Shown here: positions 1 to 7,700 of the stretch, in pieces
Layout: every line of letters begins with the position of its first letter
How positions within the stretch are numbered: the stretch's first letter is position 1
NCBI GenBank assembly: GCA_913054055.1
Contig: CAJXIT010000050.1
Span: 1-13,970 of the forward strand
Length of the DNA stretch: 13,970 bases
Origin: an uncultured Thalassolituus sp.
Lineage (GTDB): Bacteria > Pseudomonadota > Gammaproteobacteria > Pseudomonadales > Oceanobacteraceae
Direction: 5' to 3'
The notes under the pieces: model-generated
Databases searched by the model: none
Told to the model about the DNA's origin: nothing
What the model saw: the letters and a program-made list of their open reading frames with translations, nothing else
Position numbers and translations under genes: made by a program

Positions 1-132
1 TCACTCTTACATCACTCTTACATCACTCTTACATCACTCTTACATCACTCTTACATCACTCTTACATCACTCTTACATCACTCTTACATCACTCTTACAT
101 CACTCTTACACCACTCTTACATCACACGAACA
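1..132. repeat. 11-bp tandem repeat array, unit TCACTCTTACA
   Basis: There are ten perfect head-to-tail copies of TCACTCTTACA (1-110), an eleventh with one substitution (111-121, CCACTCTTACA) and a decayed twelfth (122-132, three mismatches). The array runs off the left edge, so its full copy number is unknown. The decay at the right end and perfect copies to the left fit a slippage-expanded minisatellite. The unit is not a multiple of three. The plus strand stays open through the array in all frames, whereas the minus strand has stops. The array lies about 75 bp upstream of the fetB start codon. No function can be read from sequence. Confidence 0.97.
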
Positions 133-207
133 TGGTCCTTGCTCACTTATATTTGAACAGAATCAGTGGCATCATCCACTATTAAATTCTGTACAGACGC
201 ATAGAGT

Positions 208-921
208 ATGACAACAATTTCTTGGCTAGATTTATCCTGGTGTCTCATTCCAGTGGTTTTGGTTTGCATCATTTATTTTTATTGGCAAGGCAAACCACAA
301 GAAGTCTTAATGGCGTCTGCTCGCATGGTGATTCAGCTTGTGGCGGTGGGCTATGTACTGGTGAGTATTTTTGACAACCCATCCCCATGGGTCAGCTTAA
401 TGATTGTCAGCGTTATGATGGTGGTGGCCGCTTGGATTGCGATCCGCCCAGTTCGACATCAAACAGGCTTTCTTATGCCTGCGCTTATGGCGCTCACTAT
501 CTCTGTGACTTTTCATATGTTCATCACCCTTGCATTAGTGCTGAAAGCACCGTCTTGGTACCAGCCTGAATTATTAATCCCCATTGCAGGGATGTTTTTT
601 GCTAATACCATGAACAGTATAAGTTTGGCTGCTGAGCGCTATCAGGCCGAAGTAAACAATCACATTGATATCGAAAGTGCACGCTTAAACGCGTTTCATG
701 CGGCCATGATTCCGCAGATTAATGGCTTGCTTGCAGTGGGCTTGGTGGCATTGCCGGGTATGATGACAGGGCAAATTTTATCTGGGGTGTCGCCCTTGGT
801 GGCAGTACGCTATCAAATCATGATTATGACCATGATTTTAGGCGCAACCGGATTGGGCGCGGCTATTATGCTGTGGCTAATCAGTCGTAAACAATTATCA
901 AATACTAAAAAAGCCACTTAG
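208..921 (+). CDS. fetB: FetB/UPF0014-family ABC transporter permease
   Basis: This is an inner-membrane protein of the FetB (YbbM, UPF0014) family. In E. coli, FetB pairs with the ATPase FetA and is linked to iron export and peroxide tolerance. The 237 residues carry about seven hydrophobic segments (roughly 8-26, 40-54, 61-79, 92-112, 121-140, 172-190, 203-225). The family signature is in the C-terminal half: NAFHAAMIPQ (161-170), ALPGMMTGQI (181-190) and AVRYQ (199-203). It is somewhat shorter than E. coli FetB (about 259 residues). The ATG is the first possible start because an in-frame TAG lies two codons upstream; the ribosome site is weak (AGAG close to the ATG). The ATPase gene fetA, usually adjacent, is not in the preceding 207 bp, which are repeat DNA and a short leader. 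The family assignment is firm; the transported substrate is inferred from E. coli. Confidence 0.9.
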   Translation: MTTISWLDLSWCLIPVVLVCIIYFYWQGKPQEVLMASARMVIQLVAVGYVLVSIFDNPSPWVSLMIVSVMMVVAAWIAIRPVRHQTGFLMPALMALTISVTFHMFITLALVLKAPSWYQPELLIPIAGMFFANTMNSISLAAERYQAEVNNHIDIESARLNAFHAAMIPQINGLLAVGLVALPGMMTGQILSGVSPLVAVRYQIMIMTMILGATGLGAAIMLWLISRKQLSNTKKAT

Positions 922-945
922 TTTTTAATAAACATAAGTGGCTTT
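903..945 (-). terminator. Intrinsic terminator of gor, overlapping the fetB stop codon
   Basis: A perfect 11-bp inverted repeat (910-920 with 935-945, AAAGCCACTTA / TAAGTGGCTTT) encloses a 14-nt loop. Read on the minus strand, the stem runs into six T's (complement of 907-912), the form of an intrinsic terminator for leftward gor transcription. On the plus strand the stem is followed by GAACG rather than a T-run, so it should end fetB transcription poorly, if at all. The left arm contains the last codons and the TAG of fetB. Confidence 0.8.
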
Positions 946-968
946 GAACGTTAAAAACTTAATGGGTT

Positions 969-2330
969 TTAAACACTGTAACTAATATCTCTTAGGGTCA
1001 CAAACTCTTCAGCTGCCGTTGGATGAATGCCTATGGTGGCATCGTATTGCGACTTGGTTAAACCGGCCTTAACGGCCACTGCAAAGCCCTGAATAATTTC
1101 ACCGGCATCCGGCCCAGCCATATGCATACCAATCACTTTTTGTGAACCTTGCTCTACAATCATGCGCATTAATACACGCTCTTCATTGCCCGATAAGGTG
1201 TGCTTCAAGTGCCTGAATTCGGATTGATACACATCGATTTTCATACCCTCTTTTACCGCCGCTTGTTCGGATAAGCCCACGGTGCCAATATTTGGCTGAC
1301 TAAAAATCGCCGTAGGAATATTGTCATAAGTAATGGTGCGTTCACCATCACCATATTGTTGACTCACAAACACCATGGCTTGAGCGGTCGCCACTGGGGT
1401 TAATTCAGGTGTACCAATCACATCCCCTAATGCAAAAATGGAAGGCACTGACGTTTGAAAAGAATCATTGGCAACAATGCTGGCATTGTCACGGGTTTCT
1501 AATCCTACTTTTTCAATGCCTAGATCATTGGTTAGTGATCGACGCCCTGTAGCATACATCACTTGGCCAGCCGTTAATGATTGGCCATTATCCAGTTTGC
1601 ATTGCAGGCGACCATTTTCTAGTTTTTCAATGTGTTCTACATTGGTATTGTAATGAATGGTGATGCCTTTCTTTTGCATTTCATGGGCAACAAAATCGGA
1701 TGTGGCATGATCAAAATGTTTTAATAATTTATCGCCGCGATACACTAAATGGGTTTCAACACCTAAGCCATTCATAATGCCGGCAAATTCAACGGCAATA
1801 TAACCGCCACCTACGACTACCATGGTTTTTGGCATTTCAGGTAAAAAGAAGAACTGATCAGAATTAATCACAAGGTCACTGCCCGGAAATTCAGGCACAC
1901 TTGGGGTGCCACCCACTGTCACCAGAATTTTTTCTGCTGTGATGATTTTGCCGTCCACTTCAACACTGTGATCAGATACCAAGCGGGCACGCCCATTAAC
2001 AATATCCACTCCGGCATTCTCTAGCATGCGCTTGTAAATGCCGTTTAAACGCTCGATCTCTTTGTTTTTATTTTCAATTAAGGTATTCCAATTAAATTGG
2101 CGTTCACCCACTGTCCAACCAAAACCGGCGGCATCTTCAAAATCTTCAGCAAAGTGTGAGGCAAATACCATTAATTTCTTGGGTACACAGCCAACGTTCA
2201 CACAGGTGCCACCTAAGTGTTTCTCTTCAGCAATGGCAACTTTAACACCGGTTGCTGCTGACATTCTGGCTGCTCTCACGCCGCCTGAGCCAGCGCCAAT
2301 CACAAATAGATCATAATCGTATGTGGTCAT
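969..2330 (-). CDS. gor: Glutathione reductase (NADPH)
   Basis: This cytoplasmic FAD-dependent disulfide reductase regenerates glutathione from its disulfide with NADPH. The 453 residues match the family length (E. coli Gor is 450). In order: FAD-binding IGAGSGG (11-17); redox-active disulfide C43/C48 in GGTCVNVGCVPKK; NADPH Rossmann motif VGGGYIAVEFAGI (173-185); second FAD motif FALGDV (299-304); C-terminal dimer motif with catalytic H436 and E441 in HPTAAEE. R198, which contacts the NADPH 2'-phosphate in the E. coli enzyme, is kept; the second such arginine (E. coli R204) is K204 here, still basic. A179 in GYIA also fits NADPH rather than NAD use. These features separate it from dihydrolipoamide and mercuric reductases. 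The start has a GAGA-type ribosome site. It is convergent with fetB and near a glutathione S-transferase gene. Confidence 0.96.
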   Translation of the reverse strand: MTTYDYDLFVIGAGSGGVRAARMSAATGVKVAIAEEKHLGGTCVNVGCVPKKLMVFASHFAEDFEDAAGFGWTVGERQFNWNTLIENKNKEIERLNGIYKRMLENAGVDIVNGRARLVSDHSVEVDGKIITAEKILVTVGGTPSVPEFPGSDLVINSDQFFFLPEMPKTMVVVGGGYIAVEFAGIMNGLGVETHLVYRGDKLLKHFDHATSDFVAHEMQKKGITIHYNTNVEHIEKLENGRLQCKLDNGQSLTAGQVMYATGRRSLTNDLGIEKVGLETRDNASIVANDSFQTSVPSIFALGDVIGTPELTPVATAQAMVFVSQQYGDGERTITYDNIPTAIFSQPNIGTVGLSEQAAVKEGMKIDVYQSEFRHLKHTLSGNEERVLMRMIVEQGSQKVIGMHMAGPDAGEIIQGFAVAVKAGLTKSQYDATIGIHPTAAEEFVTLRDISYSV

Positions 2331-2347
2331 TAACTTATTCTCTTAAA

Positions 2348-2578
2348 CTATCAATATTATTAGTTAGGCCTTATTTAAACGCCTATATTCTCAATTCGTT
2401 GTATGTGATCTTAGTGGAGAAAATAGAATTATTCAGCTTCTACTTATTCACTCAGTTTATTACCTTGCAGCTTAGATACGTTTAATCAAAATAGATCCAA
2501 GTCTTAATAGAACTCAGTGTTCCACTCTATTGCTAATATTCAGAGTAGCTGGTTCTGAACACGTTTAAATATTGATAG
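2348..2578. repeat. 11-bp inverted repeat bracketing the gor/LysR gap
   Basis: CTATCAATATT at 2348-2358 is the exact reverse complement of AATATTGATAG at 2568-2578. The two copies bracket most of the 265-bp AT-rich gap between gor and the LysR gene. Related ATTTAAACG and CGTTTAAAT stretches lie next to the arms. No target duplication or gene was found inside, so a mobile origin is not shown. The gap should also hold the gor promoter, but no convincing -35/-10 pair was seen. Confidence 0.45.
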
Positions 2579-2595
2579 ACCTAAGCTACCAAGCC

Positions 2596-3477
2596 TCACA
2601 AATAGCTTGATAGCTTGCCTTCGATCAGGTCAGTTTGTTCTTGTAAGATTTGGTGCAGAAACGCTTTGCAGGCTTTTATTCGAGCGGTTTGTCGCAAGTC
2701 AGCATGACTCAATACCCACAAGCCCCAATCGGATGGCACCATATCTAAGGGTAATCGCCTTATATTTTGCTCGTTAAGTGTGTCGGGTAAATAACAGGGG
2801 ATTCTAGCCAGCCCATAACCCGCTTTAACTGCTGCATACTTAGATGCCATATCATCTACCCGCAATACCACCCTGTGATCAGGGAAATGATCTTTCACCC
2901 ATTTGGGCGGTGTTGTTTCATGTTTCCATAAAATCAAATCCACCGGCTTATTTTCCTTCACCTGATATTGTTTGGATTGATAGATACCATGCCTTAGCTT
3001 GGCCAGTTTTTTGCCCACTAAGTTTTCCGGTGGCTCCGGGGTTAAACGTACTGCAATATCGGCTTCGCGAGCATTCAGGTCTTTTAAACTTGGGCTTACA
3101 ATAAAGTTAATACTGATATCTGGGTGTTGGTCGGTAAAGGCTTTGAAATAGGGTAGCACGCAATAATTTGCGAGATCGTGAGGAATGGTGATATTAATGC
3201 TTCCCTGCAAGCGGCTATCCTGCGCAAACAGTAAACGCTGCATTTCATGGTTTTTAGACTCAATATCTAATGCTAATTGATAAATATTTTCAGCTGCGGC
3301 AGTCATCTCATAGCCGCTGATTAGGCGTTCAAACAGCCTGACGCCATGTTTCTTTTCCATAGCAGCAATACGACGGGAAACGGTAGAGTGGTTGACCCCT
3401 AACACGGTAGAAGCCGACGTCACACTGCCATTACGCGCTACTGCTAAAAAGTACCTAAAATCATCCCAATCAGTCAT
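2596..3477 (-). CDS. LysR-family transcriptional regulator
   Basis: This is a DNA-binding regulator of the LysR type (293 residues from the chosen start). The N-terminal winged helix-turn-helix begins WDDFRYFLAVARNGSVTSAS, with the recognition helix around residues 25-40 (LGVNHSTVSRRIAAMEKKHG) and the wing at RLFER. A linker helix and a periplasmic-binding-protein-like effector domain (about 90-290) follow. The reading frame extends 20 codons upstream to a GTG, but family members start directly before this WDDFR-type block, so the internal ATG is preferred although no clear Shine-Dalgarno precedes it. A 16-bp palindrome lies just upstream. The gene is divergent from the DUF1330-GST pair, the usual arrangement for a LysR regulator and its target. 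The effector is unknown, and control of the neighbours is inferred from layout. Confidence 0.88.
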   Translation of the reverse strand: MTDWDDFRYFLAVARNGSVTSASTVLGVNHSTVSRRIAAMEKKHGVRLFERLISGYEMTAAAENIYQLALDIESKNHEMQRLLFAQDSRLQGSINITIPHDLANYCVLPYFKAFTDQHPDISINFIVSPSLKDLNAREADIAVRLTPEPPENLVGKKLAKLRHGIYQSKQYQVKENKPVDLILWKHETTPPKWVKDHFPDHRVVLRVDDMASKYAAVKAGYGLARIPCYLPDTLNEQNIRRLPLDMVPSDWGLWVLSHADLRQTARIKACKAFLHQILQEQTDLIEGKLSSYL

Positions 3478-3478
3478 T

Positions 3479-3494
3479 CGTGCATTATTGCACG
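3479..3494. promoter_or_regulatory. 16-bp palindrome at the LysR start, possible autoregulatory site
   Basis: The perfect inverted repeat CGTGCA-TTAT-TGCACG begins 2 bp upstream of the preferred LysR start codon and would overlap its ribosome-binding region. It could be an operator for autorepression or an RNA hairpin limiting initiation. If translation began at the upstream GTG it would simply be coding sequence, so the call is tentative. Confidence 0.4.
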
Positions 3495-3593
3495 GGTATT
3501 TTGCATTTGTCGATAATTTACGCCCACTGATTGTCACCCTAATATTGACTCACACGCAACATTCCCGTGACGTTAAATACAAAAGGTAACACC

Positions 3594-3881
3594 ATGACAG
3601 CTTACGCAAGTGGACAGCTAACCATTCACAATACAGATTGGCTGGAAGAGTACAGCAGTAAAATTTCAACCGTTATTCAAAAGCACAGCGGCAAAGTAAT
3701 TGCCCGCAGCACACCCGTTCGCCTAGAGGGCTCAGCTGATTTAGCAAACGTTGGCATCATCATAGAGTTTCCAAATACAGAGCAAGCCAATAACTGGTAT
3801 CAAGACCCTGACAACCAAACCCTGGTGAATTTAAGAAATACCGGCTCTGACTTTGAACTTATTTTGATAGAAGGCGTATAA
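3594..3881 (+). CDS. DUF1330 domain protein
   Basis: This small cytoplasmic protein of 95 residues belongs to the DUF1330 family, whose fold is a dimeric alpha/beta barrel related to ferredoxin-like domains. Family marks are the paired-helix region WLEEYSSKISTVIQKHSGKVIAR (16-38), the LEG turn (44-46), the strand IIIEFPNTEQANNWYQDP (55-72) and the ending FELILIEGV (87-95). The start is set by a good AAAAGGT ribosome site (3581-3587) 6 nt upstream; an in-frame ATG 27 bp earlier lacks one. It lies 2 bp before the glutathione S-transferase gene, so the two are almost certainly co-transcribed. It is divergent from the LysR gene. The biochemical role of DUF1330 is not established; the context suggests detoxification or redox stress. 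Confidence 0.87.
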   Translation: MTAYASGQLTIHNTDWLEEYSSKISTVIQKHSGKVIARSTPVRLEGSADLANVGIIIEFPNTEQANNWYQDPDNQTLVNLRNTGSDFELILIEGV

Positions 3882-3883
3882 AT

Positions 3884-4597
3884 ATGAACGACATCGTCCA
3901 GCAAATTAAATCCAGTGAACAGCCAATTTTAGTTAGCTTTCCAATTTGTCCGTTTGTGCAACGCTCCGCCATTCTACTCAATATAAAACAGCAATCTTAC
4001 CAACGCATCAATATTGATCTAGCAGATAAACCACAATGGTATTTACGCATGGTGCCAACAGGTAAAGTGCCCGCCCTTGTGATTAACCAACCTCAGCAGG
4101 AAGTGATTTTTGAGTCGGCCATTATTAATGAATACATCGATGAAGCATTTGGAAAAGCGTTACTGCCTGATGACCCTTTAAAAAAGGCTACTGAACGCTC
4201 TTGGATTAATTTTAGTGAGAGTTTAATCATGCTTCAGTTTCAGCTGTTTTCAGCCAATGACATTCAGCAATTTGATTTACTCTCTAAACAGTTCATCAGC
4301 GAGCTATTAAAGGTCCCTGTTAATTCACAAACAAAGTTTTATTCAGGTGATGAATTAAGTTTGATGGATGCGGCAATTGCGCCTGTATTCACCCGGTTAA
4401 AATGGTTACCGAGTATTACGGAAAAGCTATCGCTGCTTGCACAGTCTGATCAATCTACTGGTGCCCTTTTAAAATGGATTACAAACCTAATAGAACATGA
4501 TGCTGTCATTCGTTCTGTGAATGCTGACTTTGCCGAACAGTTTGAATCATTTTTCAAAGTTTCTAATAGCTACGCCATCAACTCAGTTGCCGCCTGA
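3884..4597 (+). CDS. Omega-like glutathione S-transferase family protein
   Basis: A cytosolic GST-fold protein of 237 residues. The N-terminal thioredoxin-like domain (about 14-88) carries FPICPFVQR with C22 in the CPF motif. This is the active-site type of omega-class GSTs, which perform glutathione-dependent thiol transfer and reduction rather than classic conjugation. INIDLADKPQW (43-52), the cis-proline P63 in GKVPAL and the glutathione-contact pair E77-S78 are conserved in position. LLPDDP follows, then an all-helical C-terminal domain with SLMDAAIAPVFTRLKWL (about 167-183). The start has AAGG 9 nt upstream, inside the DUF1330 gene end. A terminator follows closely, so DUF1330-GST forms a two-gene unit opposite the LysR gene. 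Gor, encoded nearby, would resupply its glutathione. The substrate is unknown. Confidence 0.88.
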   Translation: MNDIVQQIKSSEQPILVSFPICPFVQRSAILLNIKQQSYQRINIDLADKPQWYLRMVPTGKVPALVINQPQQEVIFESAIINEYIDEAFGKALLPDDPLKKATERSWINFSESLIMLQFQLFSANDIQQFDLLSKQFISELLKVPVNSQTKFYSGDELSLMDAAIAPVFTRLKWLPSITEKLSLLAQSDQSTGALLKWITNLIEHDAVIRSVNADFAEQFESFFKVSNSYAINSVAA

Positions 4598-4621
4598 CAT
4601 TCAACTACACCTTCAACTACG

Positions 4622-4653
4622 AAAGGCGATACCAAATACGGTATCGTCTTTTC
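4622..4653 (+). terminator. Intrinsic terminator of the DUF1330-GST unit
   Basis: A stem of AAAGGCGATACC with GGTATCGTCTTT (one G-T wobble, 6-nt loop AAATAC) is followed by TTCTT. It lies 25 bp after the GST stop codon and separates this unit from the sensor kinase gene. Confidence 0.82.
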
Positions 4654-4686
4654 TTATAGAAAGTAGTCCTATATTGCCAATAAACG

Positions 4687-4702
4687 TAAAACTTATGTCT
4701 AA
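4687..4702. promoter_or_regulatory. Weak CrbR-like site upstream of crbS
   Basis: TAAAAC-TTAT-GTCTAA keeps a perfect right half and a 4/6 left half of the TTAGAC-N4-GTCTAA palindrome found upstream of acs. It lies about 75 bp before the kinase start codon. It may be chance; if real it would indicate autoregulation. Confidence 0.25.
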
Positions 4703-4774
4703 CTGACACAGGGCATTCACCCTGATTACAATTCCGTTTATGGTAGTAAATACTTGATTTAAACGAAAGGTAAA

Positions 4775-7700
4775 ATGGACAGCCAACGCTTACTCATTTT
4801 GGTTTCATTTTACGGAACCTTATTATTTGCCATTGCTTGGATGGCGGAAAAATACGGCCATAAAATCCAAAAAGATTGGTGGCGCCCACTCATCTATACC
4901 TTATCCATAGGTGTGTACTGTAGCTCTTGGACGTTTTTAGGCGCTGTGGGTCAAGCGGTTGAAAACGGCTGGCATTTTCTTCCCATTTATCTGGGGCCCA
5001 TTTTATTAATTGTATTTGGTTGGGGGTTTATTCGCAGACTATTAATCGTGAGTTCACGTAATAAAATCACGTCTATCGCGGATTTTGTTGGCTCACGCTA
5101 TGGCAAGCATCAACCCCTTGCCGCCATTGTAACGCTTGTATTGGTTGTTGGGACCTTGCCTTACATTGCGCTGCAATTGAGAGCCGTTGGCATTGCTTGG
5201 TCTACAGTTAACTGGCAATCCATCAGTGATTTAAGTGTGGATTATGGATCAAGCCTTGTGGCGGCCATGGTGATGGGGTGGTTTGCTATTGCCTTTGGTA
5301 CACGCATCATTGATGGGCCAGATCGCTTACGGGGTATGATTTCAGCCGTGGCATTAGAGTCTGTGGTCAAGCTAGTGGCTTTTATTTGTGTGGCCATGTT
5401 GGCATGGGAAATTTATCCCATTACGTCGTTTGGCACCCTGACCCATTCACCAAATTTCCAATGGTCACAAATTTTCAGCCCACTATTTTTAACTGAAATG
5501 CTGCTAGCCGCCACCGCCATTATTTGTTTGCCACGACAGTTTCATGTGATGGTGGTGGAATATCAACATAAAAAAGATTTACGCTACACCCGTTGGCTAC
5601 TGCCATTATATCTGGCTTTGTTTGCACTGCTAGCCATTCCATTAGCACAAACCGGCGCAGAATTATTTACCGGTTTACACATTCCCCCAGATAGTTATGT
5701 ATTAACCCTACCGCACTTTAGTGGTGAAGAGGGCGTGCTTGCCATTACATTTATTGGCGCGCTATCTGCTGCCGCTGGCATGGTGGTGGTGGCCACCATT
5801 GCCCTTTCGATTATGATCTCTAACGAATTAATCGTGCCCGCATGGTTAAGGGTCAACAGCCGTCATCATAAAAAGGCGCAAGACTTAGGTAATTCATTAC
5901 GATTTATTCGACGCTTTTCAATTATATCTATATTGGCCATGAGCTGGGCACTAGAGCGCATTATGAGCCAAAACGAAGGTCTAGCTTCATTAGGCTTAAT
6001 TTCGTTTGCAGCCTGTGCACAATTATTACCAGCAGTATTAGCCGCTTTATACTGGGAGCGGGCCCATGCAAAAGGTGTGATGGCGGGATTATTATCGGGG
6101 ATGTGTATTTGGTTTTACTGTTTGTTATTGCCCATCATCGTGCCACCTGAAAACTATTTTGTTACTCAGGGTTTGTTTTCAATAGAATGGTTAAAACCCC
6201 ATAATTTTTTATTTATGGGTTTTTTAGATCCTTTAAGTCACGGTGTATTTTGGAGTTTGTGTATCAATGTATTGGTGTTTGTTTTAGTTTCAAAAACATC
6301 ACGTTTTACCAGTTTAGATTTACGACAAGCAGAAGCCTTCACTCATATACGCGGGGTCAATCGTCGCTACCACCTTGATAGAGAACCTTCAGGTATTGAA
6401 ATCCGCCAGCTGCAATCTTTAATCGAGCCCCTTTTTGGCAAAGAACGCTGTGAAAGTATTTGGCAAGAATTTGAACAATTATTAGGTCACCGTTTATTAC
6501 CCCATGATCAAGCACCGCGTTTTACAGTGGCAGCCATTGAAAGTGATATGGCCGCCATTATCGGTGCAGTGTCTGCCCGTAAAGCCATGGAGCTTCTAGC
6601 CAGTCAGCAGCCGCTCTTATTACAAGACTTTGTATCGTTAGTAAGCGGAAGCTCCCGCCAAATACAATTCAGTCAAACGTTACTGCAAACCACCCTAGAA
6701 ACCATTCCTCAAGGCATCAGTGTGGTGGATAAAGATTTAAAACTGGTGGCATGGAACCAACAGTATCAAACTTTATTTGATTACCCTCAGCGCTTACTTT
6801 ATGTGGGGTGCGATATTGAAAAGGTGTATTACTACAATGCGGTACGTGGCTATTTAGGCGATGAAGATAACAGTGTGGATGAGATTGTCAGTCGTCGTAT
6901 TACACAATTACGCTCAGGGCAAAGCTATCGCCTAGAAAGAGTCCTACCGAATAAAAAAGTCATAGAGATCAGTGGCACACCATTGGACAACGGAGGCTAC
7001 GTCACAACATTCACTGACATCAGTGATCATTATAAAATGGTGCACGAACTGGAAGATGCAAAACAAAGTTTGGAAGATCGAGTGAATATTCGCACCATGG
7101 AGCTGCAGGCCGCCAACCATTCTTTGTTGCGAGAGAATGAATTACGAGGCCGAATAGAAGAAGAGCTCACCAACGCTAACACCAGCAAAAATCGTTTCAT
7201 GGCCGCCGCCAGTCATGATTTATTGCAGCCGATCAATGCGTCTCGCTTATTCGTTTCTTCATTAGGCAACCAGGTCAATCATTCAGATAACGAAGGTTTA
7301 AAAGTGGTTGTTAAACAGCTTGACGATGCCTTGTCTCAAACAGAGCATTTAATTGGTTCATTAAGAGAAATCTCTCGTCTTGGTTCTGGCAAAGAGCAAG
7401 CTAACCGAAAACACTTTTCTTTAGAGTCTTTATTCACACCCTTAACGTCTGAAAGCCAAGTACTGGCAGAAAAAAGTGGTTTAGATTTCCATTGCATTGC
7501 CTCGTCTATTTGGGTCTACAGTGATCCCCATTTATTAAGACGGGTTTTACAAAATTTTGTATCTAACGCGCTACGCTATACAAAAACGGGCCGTGTGGTA
7601 TTAGGATGCCGTCGTAAAAACAATGTGGCTGTGATCGAAGTATGGGATACCGGCCCGGGAATTGCCGAAGAGAACCGAGATAAAATTTTTGAAGAGTTCG

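Noticed and set aside
1..156. Open plus-strand frame through the tandem array encoding an 11-residue peptide repeat.
   Set aside because: All frames are open only because the unit lacks stops on this strand. There is no start, ribosome site or recognisable domain, and the frame closes at 154-156.
3478..3537. Extended LysR start at GTG 3537.
   Set aside because: The extra 20 residues precede the point where LysR proteins normally begin, and no properly spaced ribosome site was found. It is kept as an alternative only.
4709..4724. CAGGG-CATTCA-CCCTG inverted repeat upstream of crbS.
   Set aside because: The arms are only 5 bp, there is no second copy and no match to the acs-type palindrome.
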